Numbered from the stretch's first letter, positions 16,700 to 26,219 are shown. The stretch is 64,000 nt of DNA from Bryobacterales bacterium (GCA_020847045.1 JADLCT010000014.1:62001-126000), one strand, 5' to 3'. Made by a program: numbers and translations. Notes: a model not told the origin generated them from the letters alone.

Positions 16700-17944
16700 A
16701 TGACCTCCCGCACGCTCCTTCCTCTCTGTCTCCCCTTGCTCCTGCTGGCCGCATGCGGTTCCCGTTCCGGTTCCACCGGTGGAGAACCCGTAATCGAAGG
16801 TGTCCCGGTGGGTGGCGCGCCTCCTGCCAGAGGCAAAGATGCCGCAACGGTATCCGCTTCTGGCGGCAGCCTCGCCGCAGGCCGCGACTACATGGTGGTG
16901 AACCGTGTGCGCTTCCTCGACAGCATGGGGTTCGATCAACCGGTGGAGGCTTTCAGCATCCTGTTTCCCAAGGACTGGCGTACGGAGGGCGGCGTGCAAT
17001 GGGGCAACGTGCAGGGCTGCCGCGGCGAGATGGTTCGCAACTATGTAAAGGCAACCTCCCCGGACGGCGCGTGGCAGTTCGAAATGCCCAGGATGCGTTC
17101 CTTCAGTTGGACCAGCGACGGCATGCTGCTGCAGAGCATGCAGGCCGGTGCGCAAGCGGGCGGCTGTGCCGTCAGCAGGCCCTTCACCGCGGAGCAGTAC
17201 GTCGAGGGCTTCGCACGCCAGGAACTGAAGGCGCAGGCGGCCAATGTGCGCCTGGATGAAGCACGCACGGCGAGGATGCGGCCGTTTGATGAGCAGGCCA
17301 ACAACATGGCGCGCCAGTACGGCAATCAGTCGCGCCAGGAGTCGGCCACAGCCGTGGGCGATCTCGCTTTTTCGGATGGCTCCGAGGGAATTCTCCTGGC
17401 AACCGTCGTGAACGTGGTTTTGAACAAGCCCGATTTCATGGGCGGCGCCACGACGCAAATCACCACCACCATCGCCACGCCGTTTGTTATGCGCTGTCCA
17501 TCCGGACGGCGCGAGGAATGCGCGCGGATGTTCAACATGATCATGACGAGTGACCGTGTGAACCCCATCTGGCGTGAGGCCAAGGACCGCTTCTTCAGCC
17601 GCCTGGGGCAGATGGAACACGCCGCCAACATGGAGCGCATCCGGCTGATGGGCGAGCAGAGCCGCGCTTACGCCCGGGCGCAGAACGAGGCGTCCAACCA
17701 GCGCATGCGCGACTGGGAAAGCCGCCAGGCCAGCCAGGACCAGCAGCACAAGCGCTTCGTTCAGGCGATCCGCGAGGTGGAAACCTGGAAGGATCCGGGC
17801 GGCGGCAGCGTGGAACTGACCTCCGGCTATTCGCACGCCTGGAGCCGCGGCGACGGCAGCTATGTTCTCAGCAACTCGCCCAGCTTCGATCCCAACAGCG
17901 CTTTCCGCGACCAGGACTGGAAACAGATGCAGCGGGAACAATGA
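16700..17944 (+). CDS. hypothetical lipoprotein
   Basis: 414 aa. The signal sequence ends in a lipobox (LLAAC, Cys19), so it is a predicted lipoprotein. The middle (about residues 60-290) looks globular; residues 290-370 are a highly charged Gln/Arg/Glu helix, probably coiled coil. The C-terminal ~45 residues contain a YVLSNSPSFDPNS motif ending in DWKQMQREQ. I do not recognise the family. The ATG starts 6 bases after the Oar receptor's stop, so it may be part of the same operon and act with the receptor at the envelope. Confidence 0.7.
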   Translation: MTSRTLLPLCLPLLLLAACGSRSGSTGGEPVIEGVPVGGAPPARGKDAATVSASGGSLAAGRDYMVVNRVRFLDSMGFDQPVEAFSILFPKDWRTEGGVQWGNVQGCRGEMVRNYVKATSPDGAWQFEMPRMRSFSWTSDGMLLQSMQAGAQAGGCAVSRPFTAEQYVEGFARQELKAQAANVRLDEARTARMRPFDEQANNMARQYGNQSRQESATAVGDLAFSDGSEGILLATVVNVVLNKPDFMGGATTQITTTIATPFVMRCPSGRREECARMFNMIMTSDRVNPIWREAKDRFFSRLGQMEHAANMERIRLMGEQSRAYARAQNEASNQRMRDWESRQASQDQQHKRFVQAIREVETWKDPGGGSVELTSGYSHAWSRGDGSYVLSNSPSFDPNSAFRDQDWKQMQREQ

Positions 17945-17970
17945 GCCGGACGCCGCGCGGGCAAGGGTCG

Positions 17971-17976
17971 TACACT
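17971..17976 (+). promoter_or_regulatory. -10-like hexamer TACACT 8 bases before start
   Basis: TACACT ends 8 bases before the ATG at 17985, with no Shine-Dalgarno between. It fits the near-leaderless pattern seen at other gene starts here. No convincing -35 was found. Confidence 0.4.
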
Positions 17977-17984
17977 AGGACACC

Positions 17985-18434
17985 ATGAACTGGATCTACT
18001 TTGTGGTTGGCGCGGTCTTGAGCTGGGGCTTGTACGGACCGATTCTGCACAAGGGACAGGTGGCGCTCGGAAATCCGCTGCGCGCGCTGCTGTGCGTGGG
18101 CGTGGCCTACTTCCTGGTGGGCGTGCTGGCGCCTGTGGTGATGCTGGGCACGTCGGGCCAATTGAACGGGTTCAACCAGGGAGGCACTCTGTCGGCTCTG
18201 GCCGGAGGCATGCTGGGCGCGGTGGGCGCGTTGTGCATCATCATGGCTTTCCGCGCGGGCGGCCTGCCCATTTATGTGATGCCCCTTGTCTTTGGTGGAG
18301 CGCCGGTGGTGAACGTGCTGTTCTCGCTGACGTTGCACCCGCCCAAGAGCCCGGTCAACCCGATGTTGTACCTGGGGTTCCTGCTTGCCGCGCTGGGCGG
18401 CGGCCTCGTGCTTTATTACAAGCCGGCCAACTGA
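17985..18434 (+). CDS. small multi-pass membrane protein, half-size EamA/DMT-like
   Basis: 149 aa with five strongly hydrophobic segments and almost no soluble loops, ending LGFLLAALGGGLVLYYKPAN. The layout and terminal segment resemble half of a drug/metabolite transporter, a single EamA-like repeat. Full DMT transporters have ten helices, so it would need to dimerise. The substrate is unknown. It is 40 bases downstream of the lipoprotein gene with its own -10-like box. Confidence 0.65.
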   Translation: MNWIYFVVGAVLSWGLYGPILHKGQVALGNPLRALLCVGVAYFLVGVLAPVVMLGTSGQLNGFNQGGTLSALAGGMLGAVGALCIIMAFRAGGLPIYVMPLVFGGAPVVNVLFSLTLHPPKSPVNPMLYLGFLLAALGGGLVLYYKPAN

Positions 18435-18441
18435 GATTCAC

Positions 18442-19098
18442 GTGAAGCTTCTCTGGCGGATCTTCTGCGCACTGGCCGCAATGGCCAGCACGCTCTATTT
18501 CGCCGGGTGGCTGATGAACCGCCATACGCCCAGTTCGATCGACTCCGGCGTGCGGACGGCGCGCGGCGAGGCAATGGCGGTCAACCTGGCGCTGCTCGCA
18601 CTCTTCGCGCTGCAACACAGCGGCATGGCGCGCCGGTGGATCAAGTCCCGCTTCGGAAGGCCCTCCTATCTGCTCGCCACGGCGCTGGTTCTGACTCTGC
18701 TTTTCCTGAAGTGGGAGCCGATGCCGGAGCGGCTCTGGTTTGTCTCTGGCGCTCTGGGCGCCGCGCTGCAAGCGGTGCGGGCGGCCGGCGTGCTGCTGAT
18801 TGTGTGGAGCGTATCGGTCACCGGGGCCCGCGCCTTTTTCGGATTCGCGCCCGAGCCGGGCTTCCAGGCGCGCGGACCCTACCGCTGGGTGCGCCACCCT
18901 ATGATGACCGGCACGCTGGCCGTGCTCTGGGCGCAGAATGAAATGACGGAAGGTCGGCTTCTGTTCAATACATTCATGACCGTATATGTTCTCGCTGCGC
19001 GGCGCTGGGAGGAACGCGACCTTGCCGCGCGCCACGGCTCCGCTTATACGGCTTACCGCGACGCCACGCCCGCGCTGTTCCGTTTCCCCACGCAATAA
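18442..19098 (+). CDS. membrane methyltransferase, MddA/NnrU/ICMT-like
   Basis: 218 aa, about five membrane helices. The GTG at 18442, 7 bases after the previous stop, is chosen because upstream in-frame residues are non-hydrophobic and overlap that gene. GPYRWVRHPMMTG (near 155-167) is the cofactor-binding signature of the isoprenylcysteine methyltransferase fold. The following LWAQNEMTEGRLLFN and [17 protein letters not shown] match the pattern of MddA, which methylates methanethiol to dimethyl sulfide, and of NnrU. The substrate is not proven. The 3' end overlaps the converging propeller gene by 46 bases. Confidence 0.7.
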   Translation: MKLLWRIFCALAAMASTLYFAGWLMNRHTPSSIDSGVRTARGEAMAVNLALLALFALQHSGMARRWIKSRFGRPSYLLATALVLTLLFLKWEPMPERLWFVSGALGAALQAVRAAGVLLIVWSVSVTGARAFFGFAPEPGFQARGPYRWVRHPMMTGTLAVLWAQNEMTEGRLLFNTFMTVYVLAARRWEERDLAARHGSAYTAYRDATPALFRFPTQ

Positions 19099-20330
19099 AG
19101 AGCGCTGGTGGTGCGCAGAAAGATCTGTCCGTCGCTCACCGCCGGGGAGGCCAGCGTGTATTCGTCGAACTTGTTTTCAGCGAGCACCTCGAACGATGGT
19201 CCGGCCTTGAGCACCACCGTCGTGCCCTCCTCGTTGGACATGTAGATCTTGCCGTCGGCCAGCACGGGCGAACTGGAATAGGTGGCCGGGGCGATGCGCT
19301 GGCCGCCGTAGATCTCCTTGCCCGTTCGCGCGTCGAAGACATAAACGATGCCGCGGTCATTGATCATGTACAGAAGCTTGCCGTCGGTCACCGGCGTCGG
19401 CACGTCGGGACCGTTGGGCGTCGCCCACACCAGATGCGACTGGGAGATGTCACCCGACCCGAACGTGCGGAAGGTCTGCATGGGGCTCACGCGCGTGGGC
19501 ACGAATACCAGATCATCCAGCACAAGGGCCGAGGCGATGATGCGGTTGAACGGATTGCCGCGAGGGTTCATTCCGCCGCCCCGCCACAATTCCTTGCCGG
19601 TGTTCAGGTCGTGCCCCGTTACATAGTCGCCGCCGGTTATGATCAACTGCGCCTTCCCGTCCTTGCTGTAGGCGATGGCTGGTGTCGTATAGCTGTCCGG
19701 CGACTCCTGCACGGCGTCGGTCGGCCGCTCCACCTTCCACACCGTGCGGCCCGTCTTGGTGTCCAGGCGCACCACATAGCTCGGCTCGTCGGTATGCATG
19801 CCGTGCAGGATCTGAATGTACAGCCCGTCGCGGAACAGCAACGGCGAACTACCGTAGCCGTGGTTCAGTCCGAACTTCACCACGTCGGCCTGCAGATCGC
19901 GCATCCACAGCTCCTTGCCCGCGAAGTCAAATGCCTTCACCACGCCGGTTCCCGTGAGCACCCACACCGTCTTGCCGTCGGTCACCGGCGAGGGCGAGCT
20001 CATATTGCCTTTCCGGACCTTGTGATCGCCGCCGGCGATCATCTGCTTCCACAGCACCGAGCCCTTGTCCCGGTCGATCGACCAGAGGTACATTTTGCCG
20101 CCCTCGGAGACGTGCAGGAACACGCGGTTCTCCCACACGATCGGCGACGAGCCCGACACCTCGGGCAGCGGAAGCATCCAGGCCACGTTTTTCGTCTTGT
20201 CCCAACTGACGGGCAGCCCGGTCTCCTTCGATGTTCCGTCCAGCCGCGGACCCCGCCATGTGGGCCAGTTTTCTGCCGGAAGAGGCATCGCGGCGAAGAG
20301 AAGGACAAATCCCAGCGTGCGCGAGTTCAT
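19053..20330 (-). CDS. secreted PQQ-like beta-propeller protein (BamB-like repeats)
   Basis: 425 aa with a signal peptide ending LPAEN. The mature part starts [13 protein letters not shown], typical of acidobacterial and planctomycete PQQ-like repeat proteins. Repeats with a G-K-x-x-W pattern ([38 protein letters not shown]) indicate a seven- or eight-bladed propeller. It lacks the catalytic pattern of quinoprotein dehydrogenases, so scaffold or binding roles are more likely. The ATG at 20330 is preferred to an in-frame GTG at 20336 because a TAAGAT box ends only 6 bases upstream of it. Confidence 0.82.
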   Translation of the reverse strand: MNSRTLGFVLLFAAMPLPAENWPTWRGPRLDGTSKETGLPVSWDKTKNVAWMLPLPEVSGSSPIVWENRVFLHVSEGGKMYLWSIDRDKGSVLWKQMIAGGDHKVRKGNMSSPSPVTDGKTVWVLTGTGVVKAFDFAGKELWMRDLQADVVKFGLNHGYGSSPLLFRDGLYIQILHGMHTDEPSYVVRLDTKTGRTVWKVERPTDAVQESPDSYTTPAIAYSKDGKAQLIITGGDYVTGHDLNTGKELWRGGGMNPRGNPFNRIIASALVLDDLVFVPTRVSPMQTFRTFGSGDISQSHLVWATPNGPDVPTPVTDGKLLYMINDRGIVYVFDARTGKEIYGGQRIAPATYSSSPVLADGKIYMSNEEGTTVVLKAGPSFEVLAENKFDEYTLASPAVSDGQIFLRTTSALYCVGKRNSAGVASR

Positions 20331-20336
20331 GCCCAC

Positions 20337-20342
20337 ATCTTA
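20337..20342 (-). promoter_or_regulatory. -10-like TAAGAT, 6 bases before propeller gene start
   Basis: On the minus strand, TAAGAT is followed by six bases and then ATG, so transcription would begin at the start codon. It forms one arm of an inverted repeat (20336-20342 / 20351-20357) with the divergent -10 box. Confidence 0.5.
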
Positions 20343-20350
20343 TGCCTTGG

Positions 20351-20356
20351 TAAGAT
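20351..20356 (+). promoter_or_regulatory. -10-like TAAGAT, 12 bases before amidohydrolase start
   Basis: This is the mirror copy of the minus-strand box: TAAGAT followed by 12 bases and ATG. The 38 bases between the two start codons must hold both promoters. Confidence 0.45.
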
Positions 20357-20368
20357 GACGAGCAAGCT

Positions 20369-21535
20369 ATGAAACGGCGTCATTTCCTTCCCACCGCCTT
20401 CGCCTCGGGCGCTTTTCCGGCCTTGGCCCAGAACGCCACGCGCCCCTCCGTGAAACCCAAACCGCAGCCGCTCGACCTCACACAGTTCGAGCCCAGGAGC
20501 ATGCTCCACGTGCCGGAAACGCGAGTGGAGCGGGCGAAGTTCCCGCTGATCGATATCCATGCGCACCTGACGTGGGGTGACCCGCAGGGACGCTCCGCGA
20601 AGCTGCTGATGTCCGTCGAGGAGATGCTGGGCGTCATGAACCGCCGGAACATCCGCACGATGGTGAACCTGACGGGCGGCCGCGGCGAAGGGCTCAAGCA
20701 GACGGTCGATTTGCTGCACAAACCACACCCGGATCGCTTCCTCGTGTTCACGGAGCCCTGGTTCACACGCGTCAGCGACACGGGCTACGCGCGGTTCCAG
20801 GCTGACGCCATTCAGCAGGCCCATGCCGCCGGCGCGCGCGGTCTGAAGGTCTTGAAATCGCTTGGCCTGGTGGTCCGCGAGAAGGAAACCAAAGCGCTGG
20901 TGAAGCTGGACGACCCGCGCTTTGATCCCATGTGGGAGGCCTGCGGCGCGAACAGAATGCCGGTCGCCATCCACACCTCCGATCCCGAGGCGTTTTTCCT
21001 TCCCATCGACCGCTTCAACGAGCGCTTCGAGGAGCTGAACGCACACCCCGACTGGAGCTTCCACGGACGTGATTTTCCCAGCGACCGTGAGTTGCAGGAG
21101 GCGCGCCTGCGCGTGGTGGCCCGCCATCCGAAGACGAATTTCATCGCCCTTCATGTGGCCAACTCGGAGAACCTGGCTTTCGTCGGCCAGGCGCTCGACA
21201 GGTATCCGAATCTGCACGTGGAAATCGGCGCGCGCATCGGCGAACTGGGCCGCCAGCCGCGCGCTTCCCGCAAATTCTTCGAACGGTACCAGGACCGCAT
21301 CCTGTTTGGCACAGACGCCGTGCCGCACGGCGTCGAGACGCCGCAACAGATTTTCGGAGACGAGCTCTATCAGATCTACTACCGCTTCCTGGAGACCGAG
21401 GACGAGTACTTCGACTATGCACCGGCGAAGGTGCCGCCGCAGGGCCGCTGGCGCATCTATGGCCTCGGGTTGCCCGATTCGATCCTGAAGAAGGTCTATT
21501 GGGACAATGCCGCGCGGCTGTTGGGGCTTGGCTGA
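20369..21535 (+). CDS. exported amidohydrolase-family (amidohydrolase 2) protein
   Basis: 388 aa. The N-terminus MKRRHFLPTAFASGAFPALAQ looks like a Tat-style export signal. The TIM-barrel metal-dependent hydrolase core begins LIDIHAHLTWG (H64, H66). It continues through MVNLTGG, GARGLKV, PVAIHTSDP and FIALHVANSENL, and ends with ILFGTDAVPHG, which carries the catalytic Asp. These elements match amidohydrolase-2 proteins such as ACMSD-like decarboxylases and lactonases. The substrate is unknown. It is divergent from the propeller gene and converges with the esterase. Confidence 0.85.
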   Translation: MKRRHFLPTAFASGAFPALAQNATRPSVKPKPQPLDLTQFEPRSMLHVPETRVERAKFPLIDIHAHLTWGDPQGRSAKLLMSVEEMLGVMNRRNIRTMVNLTGGRGEGLKQTVDLLHKPHPDRFLVFTEPWFTRVSDTGYARFQADAIQQAHAAGARGLKVLKSLGLVVREKETKALVKLDDPRFDPMWEACGANRMPVAIHTSDPEAFFLPIDRFNERFEELNAHPDWSFHGRDFPSDRELQEARLRVVARHPKTNFIALHVANSENLAFVGQALDRYPNLHVEIGARIGELGRQPRASRKFFERYQDRILFGTDAVPHGVETPQQIFGDELYQIYYRFLETEDEYFDYAPAKVPPQGRWRIYGLGLPDSILKKVYWDNAARLLGLG

Positions 21536-21565
21536 GCAGTCTCGCGGACCGGCCCGGCGCGGCGC

Positions 21566-22555
21566 TTACTTCGTCCCTGGTTCGTGAAAGGAGCGTTCCA
21601 CCATGTCGTTCACATCGGTGGACAGAGGATGGTCGCGCCACAACCAGCGCATCATCTCGGGAATGAACGGCCCGCCCGATTTTAGCCCGTGCTTGCCGAT
21701 GCCGAAGTGGTACGCCACGTCGTAACCCTTCTCCTCGAGCGCCTTCACCATGCGCACGTTCTGATAGAACCAGTCGCGCGACTGATCGTAGCTTCCATCG
21801 CGCCGCTGGCCGCGGTTGTCGTTCCGCCCATCCACCAGGAAAATGCGGATGGGTTTGCGGGACTCCTTGCGGATGATGTCCGGGTAGGCATGCCCTCCGC
21901 GAATGTTGGTGAAGCTGCCCACGATGCTCCACACCTTGCGGAACTGGTCCGGCCGGTGCCAGGCGACCGTAAAAGCCGCGATGGCGCCGGAACTTGTGCC
22001 TGCGATGCCGCGCCGGTCCGGATCCTTCGAGATGTTGTACTCCTTATCGACGGCCGGCATTAACTCGTCGACGATCACGCGCGGGTAACGGTCGTCCAGC
22101 ACGTTGTACTCGGTTGGGCGGTTCGTGGCCCGGTCGCCCCAATCAGTGGGTGACGGCTCGGGCTGATCGGGACGCCGGCCGGGGCTGATGAACACGGCGA
22201 TCATCACAGGAATCTCGCGCCGGTAGATCAGGTTGTCGAGCACGTTGGGAATGCGCGCGCTGCCGTTGGGATCCATGTGCGCCGGGCCGTCATTGATGAC
22301 CATCAGGCTTGCCGGCGTTCTGGCGTCATACTGCGCCGGAACGTAAATCCAGTAGGTGTGCGAGGTGCCTTCGTACACATTGCTCTCAATGTGGAACGGT
22401 CCCTTTATCGCGCCTTTCGGCACGCCTTCCTGGGGAAGGGAATCGGGACCGAGCACATAGTAACGGTCGGTGTTTGGTGTTTGCGGCGGAGGCGTCTGCG
22501 CCGCGGCGAGCGCCGCCAGACATGGGCCCAGGCAGAAGAAAAATCTTGTTCTCAT
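21566..22555 (-). CDS. secreted esterase, enterochelin-esterase (Fes)-like
   Basis: 329 aa with a signal peptide ending AALAAAQ. The open frame continues far upstream, but the ATG at 22555 begins the signal peptide and the upstream sequence is antisense to other genes. The fold is alpha/beta hydrolase of the Esterase_D/Fes type: [18 protein letters not shown], then [16 protein letters not shown] with nucleophile Ser188, and [10 protein letters not shown] supplying the likely catalytic His. Such enzymes cleave trilactone siderophores, feruloyl or other esters. The substrate here is unknown. Confidence 0.82.
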   Translation of the reverse strand: MRTRFFFCLGPCLAALAAAQTPPPQTPNTDRYYVLGPDSLPQEGVPKGAIKGPFHIESNVYEGTSHTYWIYVPAQYDARTPASLMVINDGPAHMDPNGSARIPNVLDNLIYRREIPVMIAVFISPGRRPDQPEPSPTDWGDRATNRPTEYNVLDDRYPRVIVDELMPAVDKEYNISKDPDRRGIAGTSSGAIAAFTVAWHRPDQFRKVWSIVGSFTNIRGGHAYPDIIRKESRKPIRIFLVDGRNDNRGQRRDGSYDQSRDWFYQNVRMVKALEEKGYDVAYHFGIGKHGLKSGGPFIPEMMRWLWRDHPLSTDVNDMVERSFHEPGTK

Positions 22556-22636
22556 GGATTCCGGCCACGCTATCACATCGCTCGCGCCTTCGTGCGGGAA
22601 AGCGCCAGGTCCGGCGTATCGGACCATCCGCCGCAG

Positions 22637-22649
22637 CCTACAATGTAGG
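22637..22649 (+). promoter_or_regulatory. 13-bp palindrome containing -10-like TACAAT
   Basis: CCTACA-A-TGTAGG is a perfect palindrome 8 bases before the CusF-like lipoprotein's ATG. It includes TACAAT (22639-22644), which ends 13 bases before the start. It could combine a -10 element with a repressor site. Confidence 0.45.
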
Positions 22650-22657
22650 TTCACGTC

Positions 22658-22993
22658 ATGAGGTCCGCCGCCGCATTGCTCCTCCTCGTCCTGCTCGCTG
22701 GGTGCGCCTATCAGCAGCCGGCGTCGACCTCCCGGTTCGCGCTTACCGGCGTGGTCGTCAAGGTGGATGCCGCCCGAAAATCGGCCGAAATCAAACACGA
22801 GGACATCCGGGATGCCTCCGGTAAACTCTGGATGGGCGCCATGACGATGGAATTCCCAGTGAAAGACGAAGCCGGGTTGGCCCGGTTGCAGGCCGGCCAG
22901 CACATACGAGCCACCGTCTTCCAAAACGATACCGATCTCTCCTACTGGCTCGGGGGCATTGAAGAAGTTGCCAAGCCGCCCTCCGGCCCGTAG
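22658..22993 (+). CDS. CusF-like copper-binding lipoprotein
   Basis: 111 aa. The lipoprotein signal has a lipobox LLAGC (Cys16). The mature domain (about 28-105) is a small OB-fold-like beta barrel: [22 protein letters not shown], then [11 protein letters not shown]. The MTM within this segment matches the Met-x-Met copper-binding motif of CusF/CopC-associated proteins and many SCO1-linked lipoproteins. It probably binds Cu(I) in the periplasm, but no copper pump is adjacent. It converges with the MFS gene (8-base gap). Confidence 0.78.
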   Translation: MRSAAALLLLVLLAGCAYQQPASTSRFALTGVVVKVDAARKSAEIKHEDIRDASGKLWMGAMTMEFPVKDEAGLARLQAGQHIRATVFQNDTDLSYWLGGIEEVAKPPSGP

Positions 22994-23001
22994 ACGGTTC
23001 G

Positions 23002-24213
23002 CTATGGGGCCGGAGCTGTATCCGCACTGGCGGGTTGCGGCGTCCATAAAACCAGCGCCGCGCACAATAGGATCAGGACACCGCCCGCCTGCATCGCCCC
23101 GGCAAGGCCGACGGTTGACTTCACCAGTCCGCCCGCGTAGGCCGATGCCCCGCCTACCATCACACCCGCGAAGTTCATCAGTCCGTAGGCCGTCGCGCGT
23201 TGATCGTCGCGCACGATCCGGCATAGCACCGGCATGACGTTGCAATCGTACATGCCGCGTCCCAAGCCAAATGCCACCAGGGCACAATAGAGCGCCAGTG
23301 GGGTTGCCGCACCGGCCGAAAGTGTTAGGAATGGGCCCGCCACGGCAAGCCCCACCGCCTGCACCCACACGCGCGCCCTCGGTTGGCGGCGCGACCAGAG
23401 ATCGGACACCCAGCCTCCGCCCAGAATGCCTGCCACGGCCATCACCTGAACGTAGAAGGTGGATGCGAAGCCCGCGCTGGCCAGTGACATCTGGAAGCGC
23501 TCGTACAGGAACAGAGGCAGCCAGGTGTAGGTAAGCCAACTCGCCAGCGAGGTGAGCGCAAATACGGTGAGGACAACCGGGAATCCCTTTGTGGCGAACA
23601 GTCCGCCGGCCGTGCGCCAGAATCCAGGCCGCTGCTCCGGCGCCGCCTGAGGCCGGCCGCGCAGCAGACGCACCAGCACGAGGCCATACGCGAGGCCCAC
23701 GCACCCCAGCAGATAGAAAACGGGCCGCCAGCCGTAGTGTTCGCCCATCCAACCGCCGCCGGCGCCGCCGAGCACGATGCCGCAATAGATGCCGCTCTGG
23801 TGCAGTCCGATGGCGCGCGCCCGCGTGGCGTCTGTGTGATGGGCGCTCAGAAACGCCATCGCCGCCGGAATGTAGCAGGCTTCGCTCAGGCCCATCAGAG
23901 CACGCGCCACGATCAACTCGCCGAAGTCGCGCACAAGCCCGGTGAGCGCTGTTACGGCGGACCAGATCACCAGGCTGAACAGAATTACGCGGCGGTGGCC
24001 GAGGCGGTCGCTGAGGAAGCCCGCCAGCGGACTCGCCAGGCCATACACCCACAGGAACGACGAACTCACCAGTCCCAGTTGCGCATCGCTCAATTTCAGA
24101 TCGCTGCGCAGCAGGGGGAACAACGAGAACACCACCTGCCGGTCGAGGTAGTTCAGCAGAACCACCACCCACAGCAGTCCCACCAGCGCCCAGGCGCCGC
24201 GGCGGGTGTTCAT
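23002..24213 (-). CDS. MFS transporter, likely sugar-acid/sialic acid uptake
   Basis: 403 aa with 12 predicted helices. The ATG at 24213 overlaps the stop of the N-acetylneuraminate lyase gene as ATGA, so translation is coupled. The early [14 protein letters not shown] and [15 protein letters not shown] motifs are typical of the anion:cation symporter/GudP-type MFS proteins. Its position at the end of a sialidase-lyase module suggests it imports sialic acid or a related sugar acid. Import of another product of the long upstream operon, including inositol, cannot be excluded. Confidence 0.85.
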   Translation of the reverse strand: MNTRRGAWALVGLLWVVVLLNYLDRQVVFSLFPLLRSDLKLSDAQLGLVSSSFLWVYGLASPLAGFLSDRLGHRRVILFSLVIWSAVTALTGLVRDFGELIVARALMGLSEACYIPAAMAFLSAHHTDATRARAIGLHQSGIYCGIVLGGAGGGWMGEHYGWRPVFYLLGCVGLAYGLVLVRLLRGRPQAAPEQRPGFWRTAGGLFATKGFPVVLTVFALTSLASWLTYTWLPLFLYERFQMSLASAGFASTFYVQVMAVAGILGGGWVSDLWSRRQPRARVWVQAVGLAVAGPFLTLSAGAATPLALYCALVAFGLGRGMYDCNVMPVLCRIVRDDQRATAYGLMNFAGVMVGGASAYAGGLVKSTVGLAGAMQAGGVLILLCAALVLWTPQPASADTAPAP

Positions 24214-25112
24214 CCCACGATGCCTTGCTGGAAGCCCTCCGGCGTGAACCCGGCCGCCAGCAGTTCGGCTTGCAGACTCTCCCACTGTTCCGGCGTCAGC
24301 CCCAGGCGCGGCGGCAAACATGGCCCCGCCGCGATGCCCGACCATTCCAGCATCCGCTTCACGGCGGCCAGCGCCGGGTAGCGCAGCGTCAACCGGATGA
24401 GCCGGTTCACGCCGTCCTGCAGATGCCGCGCCGCCGTCCAATCGCCAGCCTGCGCCGTGCGGTGGATCTCGACGAACGTGCGCGGAATCAGATTGTAGAA
24501 CGTGCCGATGCCGCCCTGCGCGCCCATGTAGAGTCCGGCCGCCAGCACCTCGTCACGCCCATTCATGACGATGTGCCCCTCGCGCCGGATCTCTCCCAGA
24601 CGGTAGAGGTCGAAGTCGGTAAACTTCATCCCCACGACGCCTGGGATCTCACACAAACTCAAAATCTGTTCGAGCGAGCGAATCGACGGCGCCATGTCGG
24701 GGAAGTAGTAGACCAGCACGGGGATGTTCACGGCCGCCGCCAGATCGCGATAGTAGGCGTGAATCTCCTCGAATGGATAGCCGCCGGCCGGCGGAAGACT
24801 GCTGATGGCCAGCGCGCCCGCGCGTTCCGCGTGGCGGGCCAGACGAATCGCGTCCGTCACGATGGCGGCGCCCACATGCACCACCACCTGCGACCCGGGC
24901 GGCGAATTCCGCACCGTGATTTCGGTGGCCTTCTCGCGCACGGCCGGATCCATCAAAAGGCCTTCGCCGGTGTTGCCGCACACGTAGACGCCGCCGGAGC
25001 CGCAGCCGTACAGCCGCTCCAACAGTTGCTCCAGCGCCGGTACGGCCAGCGACCCATCCGCGGCGAACGGAGTGACCAAAGCGGGCAGTATGCCCTGAAT
25101 GGATTGCGTCAT
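24210..25112 (-). CDS. nanA: N-acetylneuraminate lyase-like DHDPS-family aldolase
   Basis: 300 aa TIM-barrel Schiff-base aldolase. CGNTGEG is the family T-G-E motif; LVYYFPDM carries the active-site Tyr region. [17 protein letters not shown] has the Schiff-base Lys followed by the D-x-Y-x-x-E pattern typical of N-acetylneuraminate lyases, and [20 protein letters not shown] continues as in NanA. It would split sialic acid into N-acetylmannosamine and pyruvate. The ATG at 25112 overlaps the sialidase stop by 4 bases. nanE and nanK are not visible in this window, so the pathway would have to be completed elsewhere. Confidence 0.8.
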   Translation of the reverse strand: MTQSIQGILPALVTPFAADGSLAVPALEQLLERLYGCGSGGVYVCGNTGEGLLMDPAVREKATEITVRNSPPGSQVVVHVGAAIVTDAIRLARHAERAGALAISSLPPAGGYPFEEIHAYYRDLAAAVNIPVLVYYFPDMAPSIRSLEQILSLCEIPGVVGMKFTDFDLYRLGEIRREGHIVMNGRDEVLAAGLYMGAQGGIGTFYNLIPRTFVEIHRTAQAGDWTAARHLQDGVNRLIRLTLRYPALAAVKRMLEWSGIAAGPCLPPRLGLTPEQWESLQAELLAAGFTPEGFQQGIVG

Positions 25113-26212
25113 GAAAGAAGCCACTTTCTGGAAAATCGTGCGAAAACGATGCGCTCGTAGGGGCTGTTTTCGCCGCACTCATACAGACAAGCCAGGTCCT
25201 TGCCGCCCACGGGCGAGAGTGAAGAATACGCGGCCGGACCTTCGTGCAGAACCTTTGCGCCGGGCCACGTGCGGCCCTCGTCGCGCGAACCACGCACGGT
25301 CATCCGCTCACGCCGGACAGAGGCGGGATTGGAGAAGTACAGCACGCCCCGCGCGGCAATCAGGCTCGCCTGGCACACGGGTTCGATGAGCGCCTCGTCC
25401 CACGCAACGGCCGACCATGTCTCGCCCCCATCGCTGCTGCGCGACACGGCGCGGCGGTTCTTCTTGTGGTAGCTGCGCATGTTCAGCATCAGCGCGCCGC
25501 CTCGCAGTTCCACCACCTGGCACTCGTTGGTGCCCGCCTCCACGCTGCCGCCGATGCGCCATGTCGCGCCGCCGTCGTCACTGAGAATAACGTGCGAAAA
25601 GAAGTCGTCCGCGCCTTGCACGGCGTGATTGCAGGGCACGGCGATCCGTCCTGATTTTGTTTGTACGCTCACGCCCGGCCCTGTGGCGTACCAGGTCCAT
25701 TCGGGCCGGCGCGCGCTGGCCGTGATCTCGCGCGGCGGCGTCCACGTGAGCCCGTCGTCATCGCTGTGCGAAAGATGCACCGTGCGGCGCGCCTCCACTT
25801 CGCGATGCAGCATCTGCCGCTCGGTCACGTTGCCGGGATTGCCGGTAAGAGGCAGCAGGATGCGGCCCGTCGCGCGGTCCTGCACCGGGCAGGGGTTGCC
25901 CACCGTGTCGGCTCCCATGTCGGAAACCACTTGCAGCCCGGACCACGTGCGGCCGCCATCCCTGCTGCGCTTCAACACCAGGTCGATGTCGCCCGTGTCG
26001 TTGCGCGATGAGCGGCGTCCCTCGCAGAAGGCCAGCAGCGTACGGCGGCGTGTTTCCAGCAGAGCCGGGATTCGGAAGCTGTGATAGCCTTCCTCGCCCT
26101 CGCGGAAGACCTCGGATTGCGCCACGGGCCCGGCCGCGCGGGCCGGAACGGCCACGGCCGAACCCACGAGCCCGCTGAGCGCGTGGCGCCTGGTGATGGT
26201 AGGGGTGCTCAC
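25109..26212 (-). CDS. exported exo-alpha-sialidase (BNR/Asp-box)
   Basis: 367 aa with a twin-arginine-like signal (TRRHALSG...PARAAG). The six-bladed sialidase fold is marked by FRIP at 46-49 (R47) and five Asp-boxes of S-x-D-x-G-x-T-W type at about 83, 150, 211, 259 and 309. The catalytic set appears intact: R47, D72, E235 in CQVVEL, R246 in LNMR, R308, and Tyr329 in AYSSLSP. It therefore probably removes terminal sialic acids or related nonulosonates outside the cytoplasm. It begins 7 bases after the DUF1501 gene and overlaps the lyase gene. Confidence 0.87.
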   Translation of the reverse strand: MSTPTITRRHALSGLVGSAVAVPARAAGPVAQSEVFREGEEGYHSFRIPALLETRRRTLLAFCEGRRSSRNDTGDIDLVLKRSRDGGRTWSGLQVVSDMGADTVGNPCPVQDRATGRILLPLTGNPGNVTERQMLHREVEARRTVHLSHSDDDGLTWTPPREITASARRPEWTWYATGPGVSVQTKSGRIAVPCNHAVQGADDFFSHVILSDDGGATWRIGGSVEAGTNECQVVELRGGALMLNMRSYHKKNRRAVSRSSDGGETWSAVAWDEALIEPVCQASLIAARGVLYFSNPASVRRERMTVRGSRDEGRTWPGAKVLHEGPAAYSSLSPVGGKDLACLYECGENSPYERIVFARFSRKWLLS

Positions 26213-26219
26213 TGAACTG

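Noticed and set aside
22556-24172. In-frame extension making the esterase appear as an 868-residue protein
   Set aside because: The extra part is antisense to the MFS and CusF-like genes and low-complexity, and a signal peptide begins at the ATG at 22555.
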